Assembly: GCA_028277605.1 (NCBI GenBank) | Contig: JANQFZ010000079.1 | Coordinates: 19,892-83,891 of the forward strand | Source of the DNA: Vallitaleaceae bacterium | GTDB taxonomy: Bacteria; Bacillota; Clostridia; Lachnospirales; Vallitaleaceae | Length of the DNA: 64,000 nucleotides | Direction: 5' to 3' | Part shown: positions 44,536 through 54,257 of the stretch, piece after piece | Layout of the letters: each line of letters begins with the position of its first letter | How positions within the stretch are numbered: the stretch's first letter is position 1 | Program-made: the position numbers and the translations under genes | The notes under the pieces: generated by a model | What the model was told of the DNA's origin: nothing | Databases searched by the model: none | What the model saw: the letters and a program-made list of their open reading frames with translations, nothing else

Positions 44536-46236
44536 ATGTTAAAAAATGCAAAAATTATTACACAGATGATAGTTGTATTTACAGTATTAATTGTTGTTAA
44601 TCTCTTGATTTTTATTTTTTTGTTAAACAAATTAATACATATACAATCTAAAACAGAAGACTTATATAATCATCCTTTTACCGTAAGTAATACTGTAAAA
44701 GAAATCAAGATCCAAGTAACAACTATAAACAAGCGAATGATGGATATATTATTCTTAAACGAACAAGATAAAATAGAAGAAGAAATTAATACTATTAATA
44801 CAATGATAGATGAAGAGATATCTAATCGATTTCATTTGGTTAGAGAAAGATATCTAGGAAATATGGAGGATGTTGATGAGGTTATAACTTCTATTAAAGA
44901 ATGGGAAAGCAAGAAGGATAATTTCTTTGATTTAATACGTTCTAATCAAATCGAAAAAGCAAGAGAATTGTACAATGGTAATACTATTAAACCAATTCTT
45001 GACTTAGTTAATAAATTGGATGATTTTGCATCCAGTAAAGCGGTTTCATTATTTGAATCATCTCAGACTGAAGCAAAGGATGCTATAAGAATATCTGTTA
45101 TTGTCATTATAGCAGCTATGACAGTTTTAACTATATTAGGAATTACGGTTATTATATCCATGAGAAGAGGTTTAAATCAAATTATACAAAAGGTTAAAAA
45201 TCTATCTCAAGGGGAAGGTGATTTAACTAGCAGAGTAGATATTGTTTCCAATAATGAGATGGGATTGTTAGCCAAGTATTTTAATACGTTTATTGAGCAT
45301 ATTCAAGGGCTGATCATCGATGTTAAAGATAACGTTAATGTTATGGCATCCTCTACGAGTGATATTGAAAGTGTTATTAAAGAAAACAATAAGGGATTAG
45401 TAGAATTAGCATCTTCAATTGTTACGATATCAGAAAGCAGCCAAAACAATGCAAGCATTTCCCAAGAATCCAATGCAAGTATAGAAGAAATATCATCTAA
45501 TTCAGAAGTCATTGCTGAGGAATCAGAGGAGGCTTATACCAATATCAATGAAGTTCTTAACTCTGCGAATGTTGGGGAAAAAGCCATTATTGAAGTTGTC
45601 CAGTCAAACAATAGTGTTAAAGAATCCTCGAAAGAGCTTCAGGGTATTATACAAGGATTAAAGCATTCATCCGATAGAGTAGAGGAAATACTTGATATAA
45701 TTACCAATATATCTGAGCAGACTAATTTATTAGCTCTGAATGCAGCCATAGAAGCAGCCAGAGCTGGAGAACAGGGTAAAGGCTTTGCTGTTGTTTCAGA
45801 TGATATCAGGAAACTTGCAAAGGAAAGCAAAGAATCTTCTAATAAGATAGGTGTATTATTAAAAGAAATTAAAGATGGAGCCGAGAAAGCAAATCATTCT
45901 ATTTTGCAAAGTGAAGAGCTTTCGATCAATAGTGTTAAAAAAGCAACGCATGCAAATGAGCAATTTACTACTATACTTAGTTTAATTCAAGAAGTGACAG
46001 ATAAAATTAAGAAGATAACACAATCCTCCAAACATCAATCTACTATCACAAAAGATATGTCAAAAGTGATGGAAGAGCTTGCGGTTGATGCGCAGAGTAA
46101 TGCTGGCTCTGTACAAGAGATAAATGCTACCATTCAACAACAAGGCAGTTCCTTTGAAGTACTTGAAAGTAATGTAACCAATCTAAAGGAAATTGCTGAT
46201 ACTTTAAAGAGCAAATCAGATAAATTTACCGTCTAA
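44536..46236 (+). CDS. Methyl-accepting chemotaxis protein
   Basis: This 566-residue chemoreceptor has an N-terminal membrane helix (about 8-30), a four-helix-bundle sensor (about 30-185), a second helix (about 186-210), HAMP (ending [18 protein letters not shown]) and a long cytoplasmic signalling coil. The hairpin tip is the classic [20 protein letters not shown], which contacts CheA and CheW. AGGAGG lies 8 nt before the ATG. It is cotranscribed with the upstream cyclic-di-GMP enzyme and followed by a terminator. The ligand is unknown. Confidence 0.94.
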   Translation: MLKNAKIITQMIVVFTVLIVVNLLIFIFLLNKLIHIQSKTEDLYNHPFTVSNTVKEIKIQVTTINKRMMDILFLNEQDKIEEEINTINTMIDEEISNRFHLVRERYLGNMEDVDEVITSIKEWESKKDNFFDLIRSNQIEKARELYNGNTIKPILDLVNKLDDFASSKAVSLFESSQTEAKDAIRISVIVIIAAMTVLTILGITVIISMRRGLNQIIQKVKNLSQGEGDLTSRVDIVSNNEMGLLAKYFNTFIEHIQGLIIDVKDNVNVMASSTSDIESVIKENNKGLVELASSIVTISESSQNNASISQESNASIEEISSNSEVIAEESEEAYTNINEVLNSANVGEKAIIEVVQSNNSVKESSKELQGIIQGLKHSSDRVEEILDIITNISEQTNLLALNAAIEAARAGEQGKGFAVVSDDIRKLAKESKESSNKIGVLLKEIKDGAEKANHSILQSEELSINSVKKATHANEQFTTILSLIQEVTDKIKKITQSSKHQSTITKDMSKVMEELAVDAQSNAGSVQEINATIQQQGSSFEVLESNVTNLKEIADTLKSKSDKFTV

Positions 46237-46256
46237 AACAAAAATTCAGCTTGCTG

Positions 46257-46288
46257 AGATCCTCATCTATAACTAGAGGGTCTTTTTG
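46257..46288 (+). terminator. Terminator after the chemoreceptor gene
   Basis: AGATCCTC pairs with GAGGGTCT (one G-T wobble) with an 11-nt loop and a following TTTTGTTT. Confidence 0.65.
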
Positions 46289-46378
46289 TTTACTAGTAGT
46301 TAAATTATGACTGTCTTTCAACCTATCTAGTATGTTACAATAAACTTTATAGGCTGGGTTACAGATAGGAGTAAAACT

Positions 46379-49300
46379 ATGCAGGAAGTAAAATGGACGG
46401 ATGAGCAAAAAAAAGCAATAGTAACTAGAAATAGAAATTTACTGGTATCAGCAGCAGCAGGGTCAGGAAAAACAGCTGTACTTGTTGAAAGAATTATTGA
46501 AATGATAACCAATGCAGATAACCCAGTGGATATTGATACGGTTTTGGTTGTTACCTTTACCAATGCAGCTGCATCAGAAATGAGGGAACGTATAGGAGAT
46601 GCTATAGAAAAAAAACTGGAAGAACAACCTGAAAATAGATTTTTACATAAACAGTTAACTTTGCTCCCTAATTCTAATATCATGACCATTCATGCCTTTT
46701 GTCTCATGGTTATAAAAAATCATTTTCATGATATACAACTTGATCCATCTTTTAGAGTAGCTGAAGAATCTGAATTAACCTTGCTAAAGGGAGACATTTT
46801 AAAAGAGCTGTTAGAAGAAGCATATGCGAAGGAACACAATGATAGTTTTTTAGCTCTTGTGGAGAGTTATACTTCTGGCAAGTCAGATGAACAGCTAGAA
46901 GCTTTAATTTTAAGTATTCATCGTTTTGCTGTCAGCTATCCCTTTCCACAAGAATGGCTAGACAAACAATCCCAAGCTCTTAATTTAACAGAACAGACAG
47001 AGATGGATCATACATTATGGGCAGAAATAGTAGTGAATCATATACGTGATATACTACCTATTTATAAGCAAATGTTACATGAAGCTATCGGTTATTGTGA
47101 AGAGGATCATGGACCGAAACACTATGAAGAAAGCATTCAATCTGATCTAAAATGGTTGTCCAAATGTTCTCAGCACCAATCTTTTGAAGCTTTATCAGAA
47201 GCTTTTAGAACGGTATCCTTTGCAAAGTTAGGAGGAAAAGGCAAAGAGGTTGAAGCAGCGTTAAAAGAAAAAGTAAAAGGTATACGAGATGAAGTAAAAA
47301 AAGGTATACGTAAGCTGTCAGAGACTTATTTCTTTAAATCCACTGAATCCATGAAGAAGGATATTATGTGTACTGCCTCTATAATACAAACACTTGTCGA
47401 ACTGGTCAAAGATTTTATGATAAAATACCAAGAGGCAAAAACAGAAAAAAATATGATAGACTTTAATGATATAGAACATTATGCATTACAAATCCTTATT
47501 ACCAGAGATGAAAGGAGTTCTCTCATTCCTACTCAGGCAGCTCTAGAATATCAGAACAAATTTGAAGAAGTATTAATTGATGAGTATCAGGATAGTAACC
47601 TAATACAAGAATACATCCTTACATATGTATCTAAAAATAAGCATTCTGTATGCAGACCTAATCAATTCATGGTGGGGGATGTGAAGCAGAGTATCTATAA
47701 GTTTAGACTGGCAAAACCAGAGCTTTTTATGAATAAATATAACAGTTATACCATAGAGGATAGTTCTTATCAGAAAATACTCTTACATAAAAATTTTCGT
47801 AGCCGTAAAGAGATTTTAGAGGGAGTTAATTTTATATTTAGGCAGTTAATGAGTGAACAGGTGGGGGATGTAATTTATGATGATGCTTGTGCTCTCAATC
47901 TAGGTGCTAATTATGAGCCTGATGAAAGTGCCTATGGAGAAACTAAGCTAGTTTTAGTGGATAAGGATAAAGATATTTCTGAGGAATTAGATGTATCATC
48001 TAAGCAACTGGAAGCCATGTGGGTTGCTAGAAAAATACATAAGATGGTACAGAGTCATACGCCTACTTTGATTTATGATAAGAATGAAAAGAAATATAGA
48101 CCTATGATGTATAAGGATATTGTTGTATTGCTAAGAACGACTACAAAATGGGCAGAGGTATTTATTGAGGAATTAGCCAAGAAAGGTATACCTGCATATA
48201 CAGATGTAAAAAGTGGATACTTTGATACTGTAGAAGTTAAAACTATCATTCATTTACTTAAGATTATTGATAATCCTAGACAAGATATCGCGTTATTAAC
48301 TGTACTAAAATCTCCTATAGTTGATTTAAATGCTGAGGAACTGGTTCAAATCAAGAGCACTTTTAAAGAGAGTGAATTTTATGATGCTTATTTATGCTAT
48401 TTAGAAGGTGATTTAGAGGATTCTTTATGGAATAAGCTGAATGCCTTTAATGAAAAATTACTAAGATGGAGAGACAGAGCGGCTTATACACCATTGCATG
48501 ATTTATTATGGCAGCTTTATGAGGAAACCAATTATTATCATTATGTTTCCGTGATGCCTGGAGGCATTAGACGTCAGGCAAATCTGGATTTACTAATTGA
48601 TAAAGCGGTTCATTACGAAGCCAGCAGCTATAAAGGGTTGTTTAATTTTATTCGGTACATAGAAAAGATAAAAAAATACGCCATAGATTTCGGAGAAGCT
48701 GCAATATATGGAGAAAATGAGAACCTTGTCCGAGTGATGAGTATCCATAAAAGCAAGGGATTAGAATTTCCAGTTGTTTTTGTTGCTGGTCTAGGTAAAT
48801 CCTTTAATTTTCAAGATTTAAATAGTAAAATTCTACTTCATCAGGATTATGGTTTCGGGGCTTCTTATGTAAATTATAAAATGCGTTATGAAACCAATAC
48901 TTTACCTAAAGCGGTTATACGTCTTAAATCTAAAATTGAGCTTCTATCAGAAGAATTAAGAATACTGTACGTGGCATTAACACGAGCAAGAGAGAAATTA
49001 TACTTGATTGGTTGTGTTGAAGAACTAGATAAAAAAATAGAAAACTGGTGCCAGCATATACATAGAAATACTCTTAGGCTGCCTTATACAACACTTATTG
49101 GTGGAACCACTTATCTGCATTGGATTGTTCCAGCTTTAGTTTTACAGGACAACCCATCCTTTTGGAAAATAGAGAAAGAATCTGGAAAGCAGCTGATAGA
49201 TGCTGATGATAAGCTGTCTGATAAGCAGTTGAAAATAGGTGATAACTTACTCCATTGGGATATAGAAAAAAACTATTTCCATAAGGAAGCCATTCACAAG

Positions 49301-49975
49301 CTGCTTACCTACCAGTATCCAAAGCATGACATTGTTAGTAAGCCGGTTAAGGTAACGGTATCGGATTTAAAAAAATACCATAGTGACGAAGACACTGCTT
49401 TTCTTTTAAAAACAGTTAACCAATCCCCAAGATTTATAAGTGAAACAGTGGAATTATCACCTACTCAAAAAGGTACATTATATCATCAAATCATGCAGCA
49501 CCTAGATTTTCAAAAATCCACGGATAGGAATACTTTTAATACCTTTTTGGAGACTTTAATTAAGCGTAGCATGATAACATCTAAAGAGTTACAAGCTATC
49601 GATCAGCAGTTGATATTTGCATTTCTAAAGACTTCCTTATTTCAAAGGATGAAAAAAGCTGATGCATGTGGTTTACTAAAAAAAGAGATTCCTTTTGTAA
49701 TAGGTATTAAAGGTAAGGAGCTGTATGAGGAGCTTGTAGAGCATTTTGATGATTTAATTTTAGTGCAGGGTGTTATAGACTGTTATTTTGAAGAGGAAGG
49801 AGAGATTGTTTTAGTTGACTATAAGACTGATTTTGTTAAAGATGAAGAGATTTTAATCAAAAGATATAATAAGCAGATGCTGTTTTATAAGAGAGCTATA
49901 GAACAGATAACAGGAAAAAAAGTTAAAGAAAGAATCTTATATGCTCTAACGATGGGGCAAGAAATAAAACTATAA
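46379..49975 (+). CDS. addA: ATP-dependent helicase/nuclease subunit A
   Basis: This 1198-residue UvrD-type helicase is fused to a RecB-like nuclease. Q-motif WTDEQKKAIV and Walker A SAAAGSGKT are at the N terminus, DEYQDSN (motif II) is near residue 400, RSIHKSKGLEFPVVF-type motif V near 790 and YVALTRAREKL motif VI near 862. The C-terminal nuclease motif VLVDYKTDF lies near 1145. AddA works with AddB to resect double-strand breaks and respond to Chi. addB normally lies immediately upstream and is not present in this window; a chemoreceptor gene occupies that place. Length and motifs look intact, so the protein should be functional if AddB is encoded elsewhere. Confidence 0.93.
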   Translation: MQEVKWTDEQKKAIVTRNRNLLVSAAAGSGKTAVLVERIIEMITNADNPVDIDTVLVVTFTNAAASEMRERIGDAIEKKLEEQPENRFLHKQLTLLPNSNIMTIHAFCLMVIKNHFHDIQLDPSFRVAEESELTLLKGDILKELLEEAYAKEHNDSFLALVESYTSGKSDEQLEALILSIHRFAVSYPFPQEWLDKQSQALNLTEQTEMDHTLWAEIVVNHIRDILPIYKQMLHEAIGYCEEDHGPKHYEESIQSDLKWLSKCSQHQSFEALSEAFRTVSFAKLGGKGKEVEAALKEKVKGIRDEVKKGIRKLSETYFFKSTESMKKDIMCTASIIQTLVELVKDFMIKYQEAKTEKNMIDFNDIEHYALQILITRDERSSLIPTQAALEYQNKFEEVLIDEYQDSNLIQEYILTYVSKNKHSVCRPNQFMVGDVKQSIYKFRLAKPELFMNKYNSYTIEDSSYQKILLHKNFRSRKEILEGVNFIFRQLMSEQVGDVIYDDACALNLGANYEPDESAYGETKLVLVDKDKDISEELDVSSKQLEAMWVARKIHKMVQSHTPTLIYDKNEKKYRPMMYKDIVVLLRTTTKWAEVFIEELAKKGIPAYTDVKSGYFDTVEVKTIIHLLKIIDNPRQDIALLTVLKSPIVDLNAEELVQIKSTFKESEFYDAYLCYLEGDLEDSLWNKLNAFNEKLLRWRDRAAYTPLHDLLWQLYEETNYYHYVSVMPGGIRRQANLDLLIDKAVHYEASSYKGLFNFIRYIEKIKKYAIDFGEAAIYGENENLVRVMSIHKSKGLEFPVVFVAGLGKSFNFQDLNSKILLHQDYGFGASYVNYKMRYETNTLPKAVIRLKSKIELLSEELRILYVALTRAREKLYLIGCVEELDKKIENWCQHIHRNTLRLPYTTLIGGTTYLHWIVPALVLQDNPSFWKIEKESGKQLIDADDKLSDKQLKIGDNLLHWDIEKNYFHKEAIHKLLTYQYPKHDIVSKPVKVTVSDLKKYHSDEDTAFLLKTVNQSPRFISETVELSPTQKGTLYHQIMQHLDFQKSTDRNTFNTFLETLIKRSMITSKELQAIDQQLIFAFLKTSLFQRMKKADACGLLKKEIPFVIGIKGKELYEELVEHFDDLILVQGVIDCYFEEEGEIVLVDYKTDFVKDEEILIKRYNKQMLFYKRAIEQITGKKVKERILYALTMGQEIKL

Positions 49976-50068
49976 ACCATCGTTTCTACTATAATCATGA
50001 ACATAGTTGTGATATAATTTAATCGATTAACCCATTATAAACTTTTTGAAAGGATATGGTGATTCAAC

Positions 50069-52054
50069 ATGGCATTAACTCAACAGTTTGATAGTGAAGC
50101 ATTTAAAGATAATTTTTATTATGAAGGTGAGGACTTAGGAGCAGTTTATGCTAAAGAAACGACCACTTTTAAGGTATGGGCACCTACAGCTAGTCAAGTT
50201 CAACTCGTTTTCTATGAAGATGGCGATAAAGGCAATAGGAAAGAAACCATAGCGATGATATCATCTGAAAATGGTGTATGGTCAACAAAAGCAGAAGGCG
50301 ATCTACATGGACAGTTCTATAATTATGTAGTCCATACAGATGAAATAAGGGAAGCGGTTGATCCTTATGCTAAAGCAGTAGGCGTTAATGGAAAAAGAGC
50401 TATGGTAGTCGATTTAACTCAAACCAACCCAGACTCTTGGGAAAAGGATCAGAAGCCTTTATTCAAAAATTTTACAGATGCTGTTATTTATGAATGTCAT
50501 ATTAGAGATTTATCTACTCATGACAATTCAGGGATTATCAATAAAGGTAAATTCTTAGGATTAACAGAGACAGGAACCACCAATAAAGAAGGCTTAACGA
50601 CTGGATTGGATCACCTAAAAGAAATGGGTATAACCCATTTACATTTACTACCATCCTTTGATTTTCAAAGCATTGATGAAACTAGATTAGATAGTAATCA
50701 ATTTAATTGGGGTTATGATCCTCAAAACTATAATGTACCAGAAGGATCCTATTCAACCGATCCTTATTCAGGAACTAAAAGAATAGAAGAATTCAAACAA
50801 ATGGTTAAAACTCTTCACGAACATGGTATTAGAGTGGTTATGGATGTGGTTTATAATCATACTAAACTTTCGGAAGATTCACATCTAAATAAGATTGTAC
50901 CTAACTATTATTATCGTATGGTCAATGGTAGATTTTCTGACGGCTCAGGTTGTGGTAACGAGATAGCTTCAGAAAGACCTATGGTAAGAAAAATGATTGT
51001 AGATTCTGTGGTCTATTGGGCAACAGAATATCATATTGATGGTTTTAGATTTGACTTGATGGGATTGCATGATATTGTAACTATGAATGAGATAAGAGAA
51101 AAGCTCAATGCGGTTGATCCATCCATTCTAATCTATGGAGAAGGATGGACAGGAGGTAGTACACCATTAGATGAATCTGAGAGAGCGCTCATAAAGAATG
51201 CGCCTTATCTAAATGATATTGCGGTATTTAGTGATGATATGCGTGATGGTGTTAAGGGAGATGTTTTTATTGATAATGAGCCGGGGTTTGTCAATGGCTT
51301 ACATAACATGGAAGAAACTATCAAGTTTGGAGTTGTTGGTTCAACCAAGCATCAGCAGATTGATTATTCAAAAGTTATTTATTCTAATGAAGCGTGGGCA
51401 AAAGCACCATCTCAAGCCGTTCAATATGTCTCTGCTCATGATAACTTAACCTTATGGGATAAACTAGAGGCATCCAGCCCTAAGACAAGTCAAGAAGAAC
51501 TTATAAAAATGCATAAACTTAGCAATGCTATAGTTTTGACTTCCCAAGGGATACCATTTTTACACGCAGGAGTAGAAATGCTAAGAACAAAAGGCGGGAA
51601 TGAGAACAGCTACAAATCACCAGATAGCATCAATCAGATGGATTGGGATTCAAAGACAGTCTATACTTCAGTGACAGATTATTACAAAGGTTTAATTGCC
51701 TTTAGAAAAGCACATCCTGCGCTTAGAATGACAACTGAGGAAGATATTCAAAAGAACTTAGTCTTTTTTAGTAAAGAAAAAGATACGCCTTTGCAGTTAT
51801 CCTATGATAACTTTGTGGGCTACATCATTAATCATAATGCTAATGGAGATAGATTAGGAGCACTATGTATCCTATTCAATGCTAATAAAAAAGATAAGGA
51901 AATCTACATACCTAAAGGGAAATGGCAAGTTTATATCAATGATGCAGAGGCAGGAAATGATGTCATTGAAACTATAGAAGGCGGCAAGGTTTTAGTTAAA
52001 GGAAGAAGTGCGTTGATTTTAGGACGCGACGATGCAATACGTTTATCAATCTAA
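50069..52054 (+). CDS. pulA: Type I pullulanase (GH13)
   Basis: This 661-residue protein has an N-terminal CBM48 domain (TTFKVWAPTASQVQLVFY) and a GH13 barrel with the type I pullulanase signature FNWGYDPQNYN. The catalytic residues are Asp329 (GFRFDLMG), Glu358 (IYGEGWTGG) and Asp458 (SAHDNLTLWD), followed by a beta-rich C-terminal domain. It hydrolyses alpha-1,6 branches in glycogen- or pullulan-derived dextrins. There is no signal peptide, so it works inside the cell on imported maltodextrins or the cell's own glycogen. AAAGGATATGG precedes the ATG. The spore protein gene lies 62 bp downstream. Confidence 0.94.
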   Translation: MALTQQFDSEAFKDNFYYEGEDLGAVYAKETTTFKVWAPTASQVQLVFYEDGDKGNRKETIAMISSENGVWSTKAEGDLHGQFYNYVVHTDEIREAVDPYAKAVGVNGKRAMVVDLTQTNPDSWEKDQKPLFKNFTDAVIYECHIRDLSTHDNSGIINKGKFLGLTETGTTNKEGLTTGLDHLKEMGITHLHLLPSFDFQSIDETRLDSNQFNWGYDPQNYNVPEGSYSTDPYSGTKRIEEFKQMVKTLHEHGIRVVMDVVYNHTKLSEDSHLNKIVPNYYYRMVNGRFSDGSGCGNEIASERPMVRKMIVDSVVYWATEYHIDGFRFDLMGLHDIVTMNEIREKLNAVDPSILIYGEGWTGGSTPLDESERALIKNAPYLNDIAVFSDDMRDGVKGDVFIDNEPGFVNGLHNMEETIKFGVVGSTKHQQIDYSKVIYSNEAWAKAPSQAVQYVSAHDNLTLWDKLEASSPKTSQEELIKMHKLSNAIVLTSQGIPFLHAGVEMLRTKGGNENSYKSPDSINQMDWDSKTVYTSVTDYYKGLIAFRKAHPALRMTTEEDIQKNLVFFSKEKDTPLQLSYDNFVGYIINHNANGDRLGALCILFNANKKDKEIYIPKGKWQVYINDAEAGNDVIETIEGGKVLVKGRSALILGRDDAIRLSI

Positions 52055-52116
52055 TGTTCATTAGATGTATAAAACATATATCACTGCCCCATAATCTAAT
52101 TGAAAGGGTGGTTGTT

Positions 52117-52347
52117 ATGGAAATCAATGCTAAAGATTGCCAAGAGAAAGAAATAATGACTGAAAATGATAAGCTTAAATATGAGATTGCATTAGAATTA
52201 GGCTTACTTGACAGAGTAGAGAAATATGGCTGGAAGTCTTTAACTGCCAAGGAAACTGGAAGAATTGGCGGTTTAATGACTAAACGCAAAAGAAGCTCCA
52301 AACAATTTTCTGAAACTAAACAGAACAATCAAGTATCCAATGGGTAA
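52117..52347 (+). CDS. Alpha/beta-type small acid-soluble spore protein
   Basis: This 76-residue protein contains KYEIALELGLLD, which includes the Glu-Ile-Ala type site cut by the germination protease GPR, and the DNA-binding block AKETGRIGGLMTKRKR. These are the two conserved regions of alpha/beta SASPs, in the SspF-like form. Such proteins coat and protect DNA in the dormant spore and are normally expressed late in the forespore. ATG 52117 follows AAAGGGTGG; the frame is open further upstream but without a ribosome site. A strong terminator follows. It is direct evidence that the organism can form endospores. Confidence 0.85.
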   Translation: MEINAKDCQEKEIMTENDKLKYEIALELGLLDRVEKYGWKSLTAKETGRIGGLMTKRKRSSKQFSETKQNNQVSNG

Positions 52348-52359
52348 ACATAATAAGAG

Positions 52360-52387
52360 TGGCTGTCTAAAAAAGACAGCCATTTTT
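52360..52387 (+). terminator. Strong terminator after the spore protein gene
   Basis: TGGCTGTCT and AGACAGCCA form a perfect 9-bp stem with a 5-nt loop, followed by TTTTT. Confidence 0.9.
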
Positions 52388-52497
52388 AAACTTAGTAAGA
52401 TTAAACGCTCTAAACAATCGATTGACTAAATCTCTATTAATCATTATAATAATATAGCGATAAATATTAAGGATCTCAAGTGGGGGCAAGCTTAACT

Positions 52498-53262
52498 ATG
52501 ACAGCTTATTCTACCTTTGCACAGGTATACGATTACTTTATGAAGGATGTACCTTATGACCAATGGACAGACTATATTGTATCAATTATAAGACAGTATG
52601 GTGTGAAATCGAATCTTTTATTAGACTTGGGCTGTGGAACAGGCAGTATGACACAACGATTAGCAGCTAAAGGTTTTGACATGATAGGTATCGATCAATC
52701 ACAGGATATGCTTAATTGCGCTTTAGATAAAGCAAAACAAAGAAATCTAGACATATTATATCTCAATCAAGATATGAGAAATTTTGAATTATATGGTACA
52801 GTAGGTGCGGTGGTCAGTGTTTGTGATAGTGTTAATTATATTATGGAAGAAAAAGAGCTATTAGAAGTGTTTAAGCTCGTGAATCTATATCTAGACCCAC
52901 AAGGCTTATTTATTTTTGATATCAATACCGAATATAAATTTAAGCACATTTTAAAGCAGAATACTTTTGCTAATGTGCTCACAGACGGTGCATACATATG
53001 GGAAAACTGCTATTTTGAAGAACAGCAGATTAACGAATATACGCTTACAATGTTTATAAGAGAGCTTGAGCATTATAAGCGGTGTCAGGAAGTTCACTAT
53101 CAGAAAGCCTATAGTAAAGAGCAGATGATAGATATCATAAAGCGATCTGGTCTAAACTATGTTGACAGCTTTGATGCCTTTACCTTTCAACAACCTACAG
53201 AAAAGAGTGAAAGGATATGTTTTATAGCACGGGAGAGACAGAAGGAGGTAAAGAATGGGTGA
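52498..53262 (+). CDS. Class I SAM-dependent methyltransferase
   Basis: This protein of about 254 residues has the AdoMet-binding motif I LLDLGCGTGSMT near residue 46 and the acidic motif IGIDQSQDML, with FAQVYDYFMKDVPYDQW at the N terminus as in a common Firmicutes family of small-molecule or tRNA-type methyltransferases. ATG 52498 is chosen because homologues begin a few residues before the F-A-x-V-Y-D motif. A GTG at 52480 with AAGGA ahead of it is a real alternative. The gene overlaps hslO by 8 bp, so the two are translationally coupled. The methyl acceptor is unknown. Confidence 0.88.
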   Translation: MTAYSTFAQVYDYFMKDVPYDQWTDYIVSIIRQYGVKSNLLLDLGCGTGSMTQRLAAKGFDMIGIDQSQDMLNCALDKAKQRNLDILYLNQDMRNFELYGTVGAVVSVCDSVNYIMEEKELLEVFKLVNLYLDPQGLFIFDINTEYKFKHILKQNTFANVLTDGAYIWENCYFEEQQINEYTLTMFIRELEHYKRCQEVHYQKAYSKEQMIDIIKRSGLNYVDSFDAFTFQQPTEKSERICFIARERQKEVKNG

Positions 53263-54136
53263 CTATATCATTAGAGCTACAGCAGCCAATCATCAAATAA
53301 GAGCTTTTGCAGCAACTACTATAGAAATGGTAGAAACAGCAAGGCAAAAACACAATACAACCCCTGTAGCAACAGCTGCATTAGGCAGGCTGATGACAGC
53401 AGCCGCTATGATGGGAACAATGCTGAAGGGAGAAAAAGACCTTTTAACACTGCAAATAAGAGGGGATGGACCATTAAAAGGTATTGTTGTAACATCAGAT
53501 TCTAAAGCAAACGTTAAAGGGTATGTGCTGAACCCTAATGTAGATATTCCCTTAAAAGCTAATGGTAAATTAGATGTTTCTGGAGCTCTTGGGCTGGGAA
53601 TACTCAATATCATTAAGGATATAGGGTTAAGAGATCCCTATATTGGACAGACTCATCTGGTATCGGGTGAAATAGCCGAGGATTTAACGTATTATTATGC
53701 TAATTCTGAACAAATTCCTACATCGGTTGCTTTAGGGGTACTTATTAATAAAGATTACACAGTATTACAATCAGGAGGTTTTATAATTCAATTAATGCCT
53801 GAAGCAGATGTGGATGCTATTTCTATGCAATTAGAAAAAAAACTTGAACAGATCCAATCGATTTCTGCTATGTTTAACGAGGGACATACGCCTGAAACAC
53901 TATTACAACTCCTACTGGGTGATATGGGATTAACGATACATGAAAAAATACCAACCAGATTTTTCTGCAACTGTACCAGAGAAAGAGTAGAAAAAGCTTT
54001 AATAAGTATTGGACGAAAAGAGCTTAAGGAAATGGTAGAGGAAGGTAAACCCATCGAATTAAGTTGTCATTTCTGTAACAAAAAATATAGTTTTGATACC
54101 GAAGCATTATGTAACTTATTAAAAGAGATAGAATAA
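53255..54136 (+). CDS. hslO: Redox-regulated chaperone Hsp33
   Basis: This 293-residue protein matches Hsp33 throughout. The N-terminal core has DYIIRATAANHQIRAFAA and the GDGPLKGIVV block. The C-terminal zinc switch has all four Cys in the expected spacing: Cys238-x-Cys240 and Cys271-x-x-Cys274. Oxidation releases zinc and turns on holdase activity that protects unfolding proteins during oxidative stress. GGAGG lies 8 nt before the ATG inside the end of the methyltransferase gene. It is a useful guard protein for an anaerobe exposed to air. Confidence 0.95.
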   Translation: MGDYIIRATAANHQIRAFAATTIEMVETARQKHNTTPVATAALGRLMTAAAMMGTMLKGEKDLLTLQIRGDGPLKGIVVTSDSKANVKGYVLNPNVDIPLKANGKLDVSGALGLGILNIIKDIGLRDPYIGQTHLVSGEIAEDLTYYYANSEQIPTSVALGVLINKDYTVLQSGGFIIQLMPEADVDAISMQLEKKLEQIQSISAMFNEGHTPETLLQLLLGDMGLTIHEKIPTRFFCNCTRERVEKALISIGRKELKEMVEEGKPIELSCHFCNKKYSFDTEALCNLLKEIE

Positions 54137-54185
54137 ATCGTTAACAGTAATGCTAGATTATTTTAGGGTAAAGCAAGAAATAGAG

Positions 54186-54227
54186 GGTTCTAAATAAATG
54201 CTATAGAGCCAGTAATTATTTAGAACC
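54186..54227. terminator. Bidirectional terminator between hslO and the lipoprotein gene
   Basis: GGTTCTAAATAA (54186-54197) and TTATTTAGAACC (54216-54227) are perfect 12-bp inverted repeats with an 18-nt loop between two convergent genes. Confidence 0.75.
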
Positions 54228-54257
54228 ATTCATAGATCTATGGGTAGAGGATAGAGA

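Noticed and set aside
53293..53613. Minus-strand open frame inside hslO
   Set aside because: It lies fully inside a strongly conserved chaperone gene and has low-complexity composition; no independent signal.
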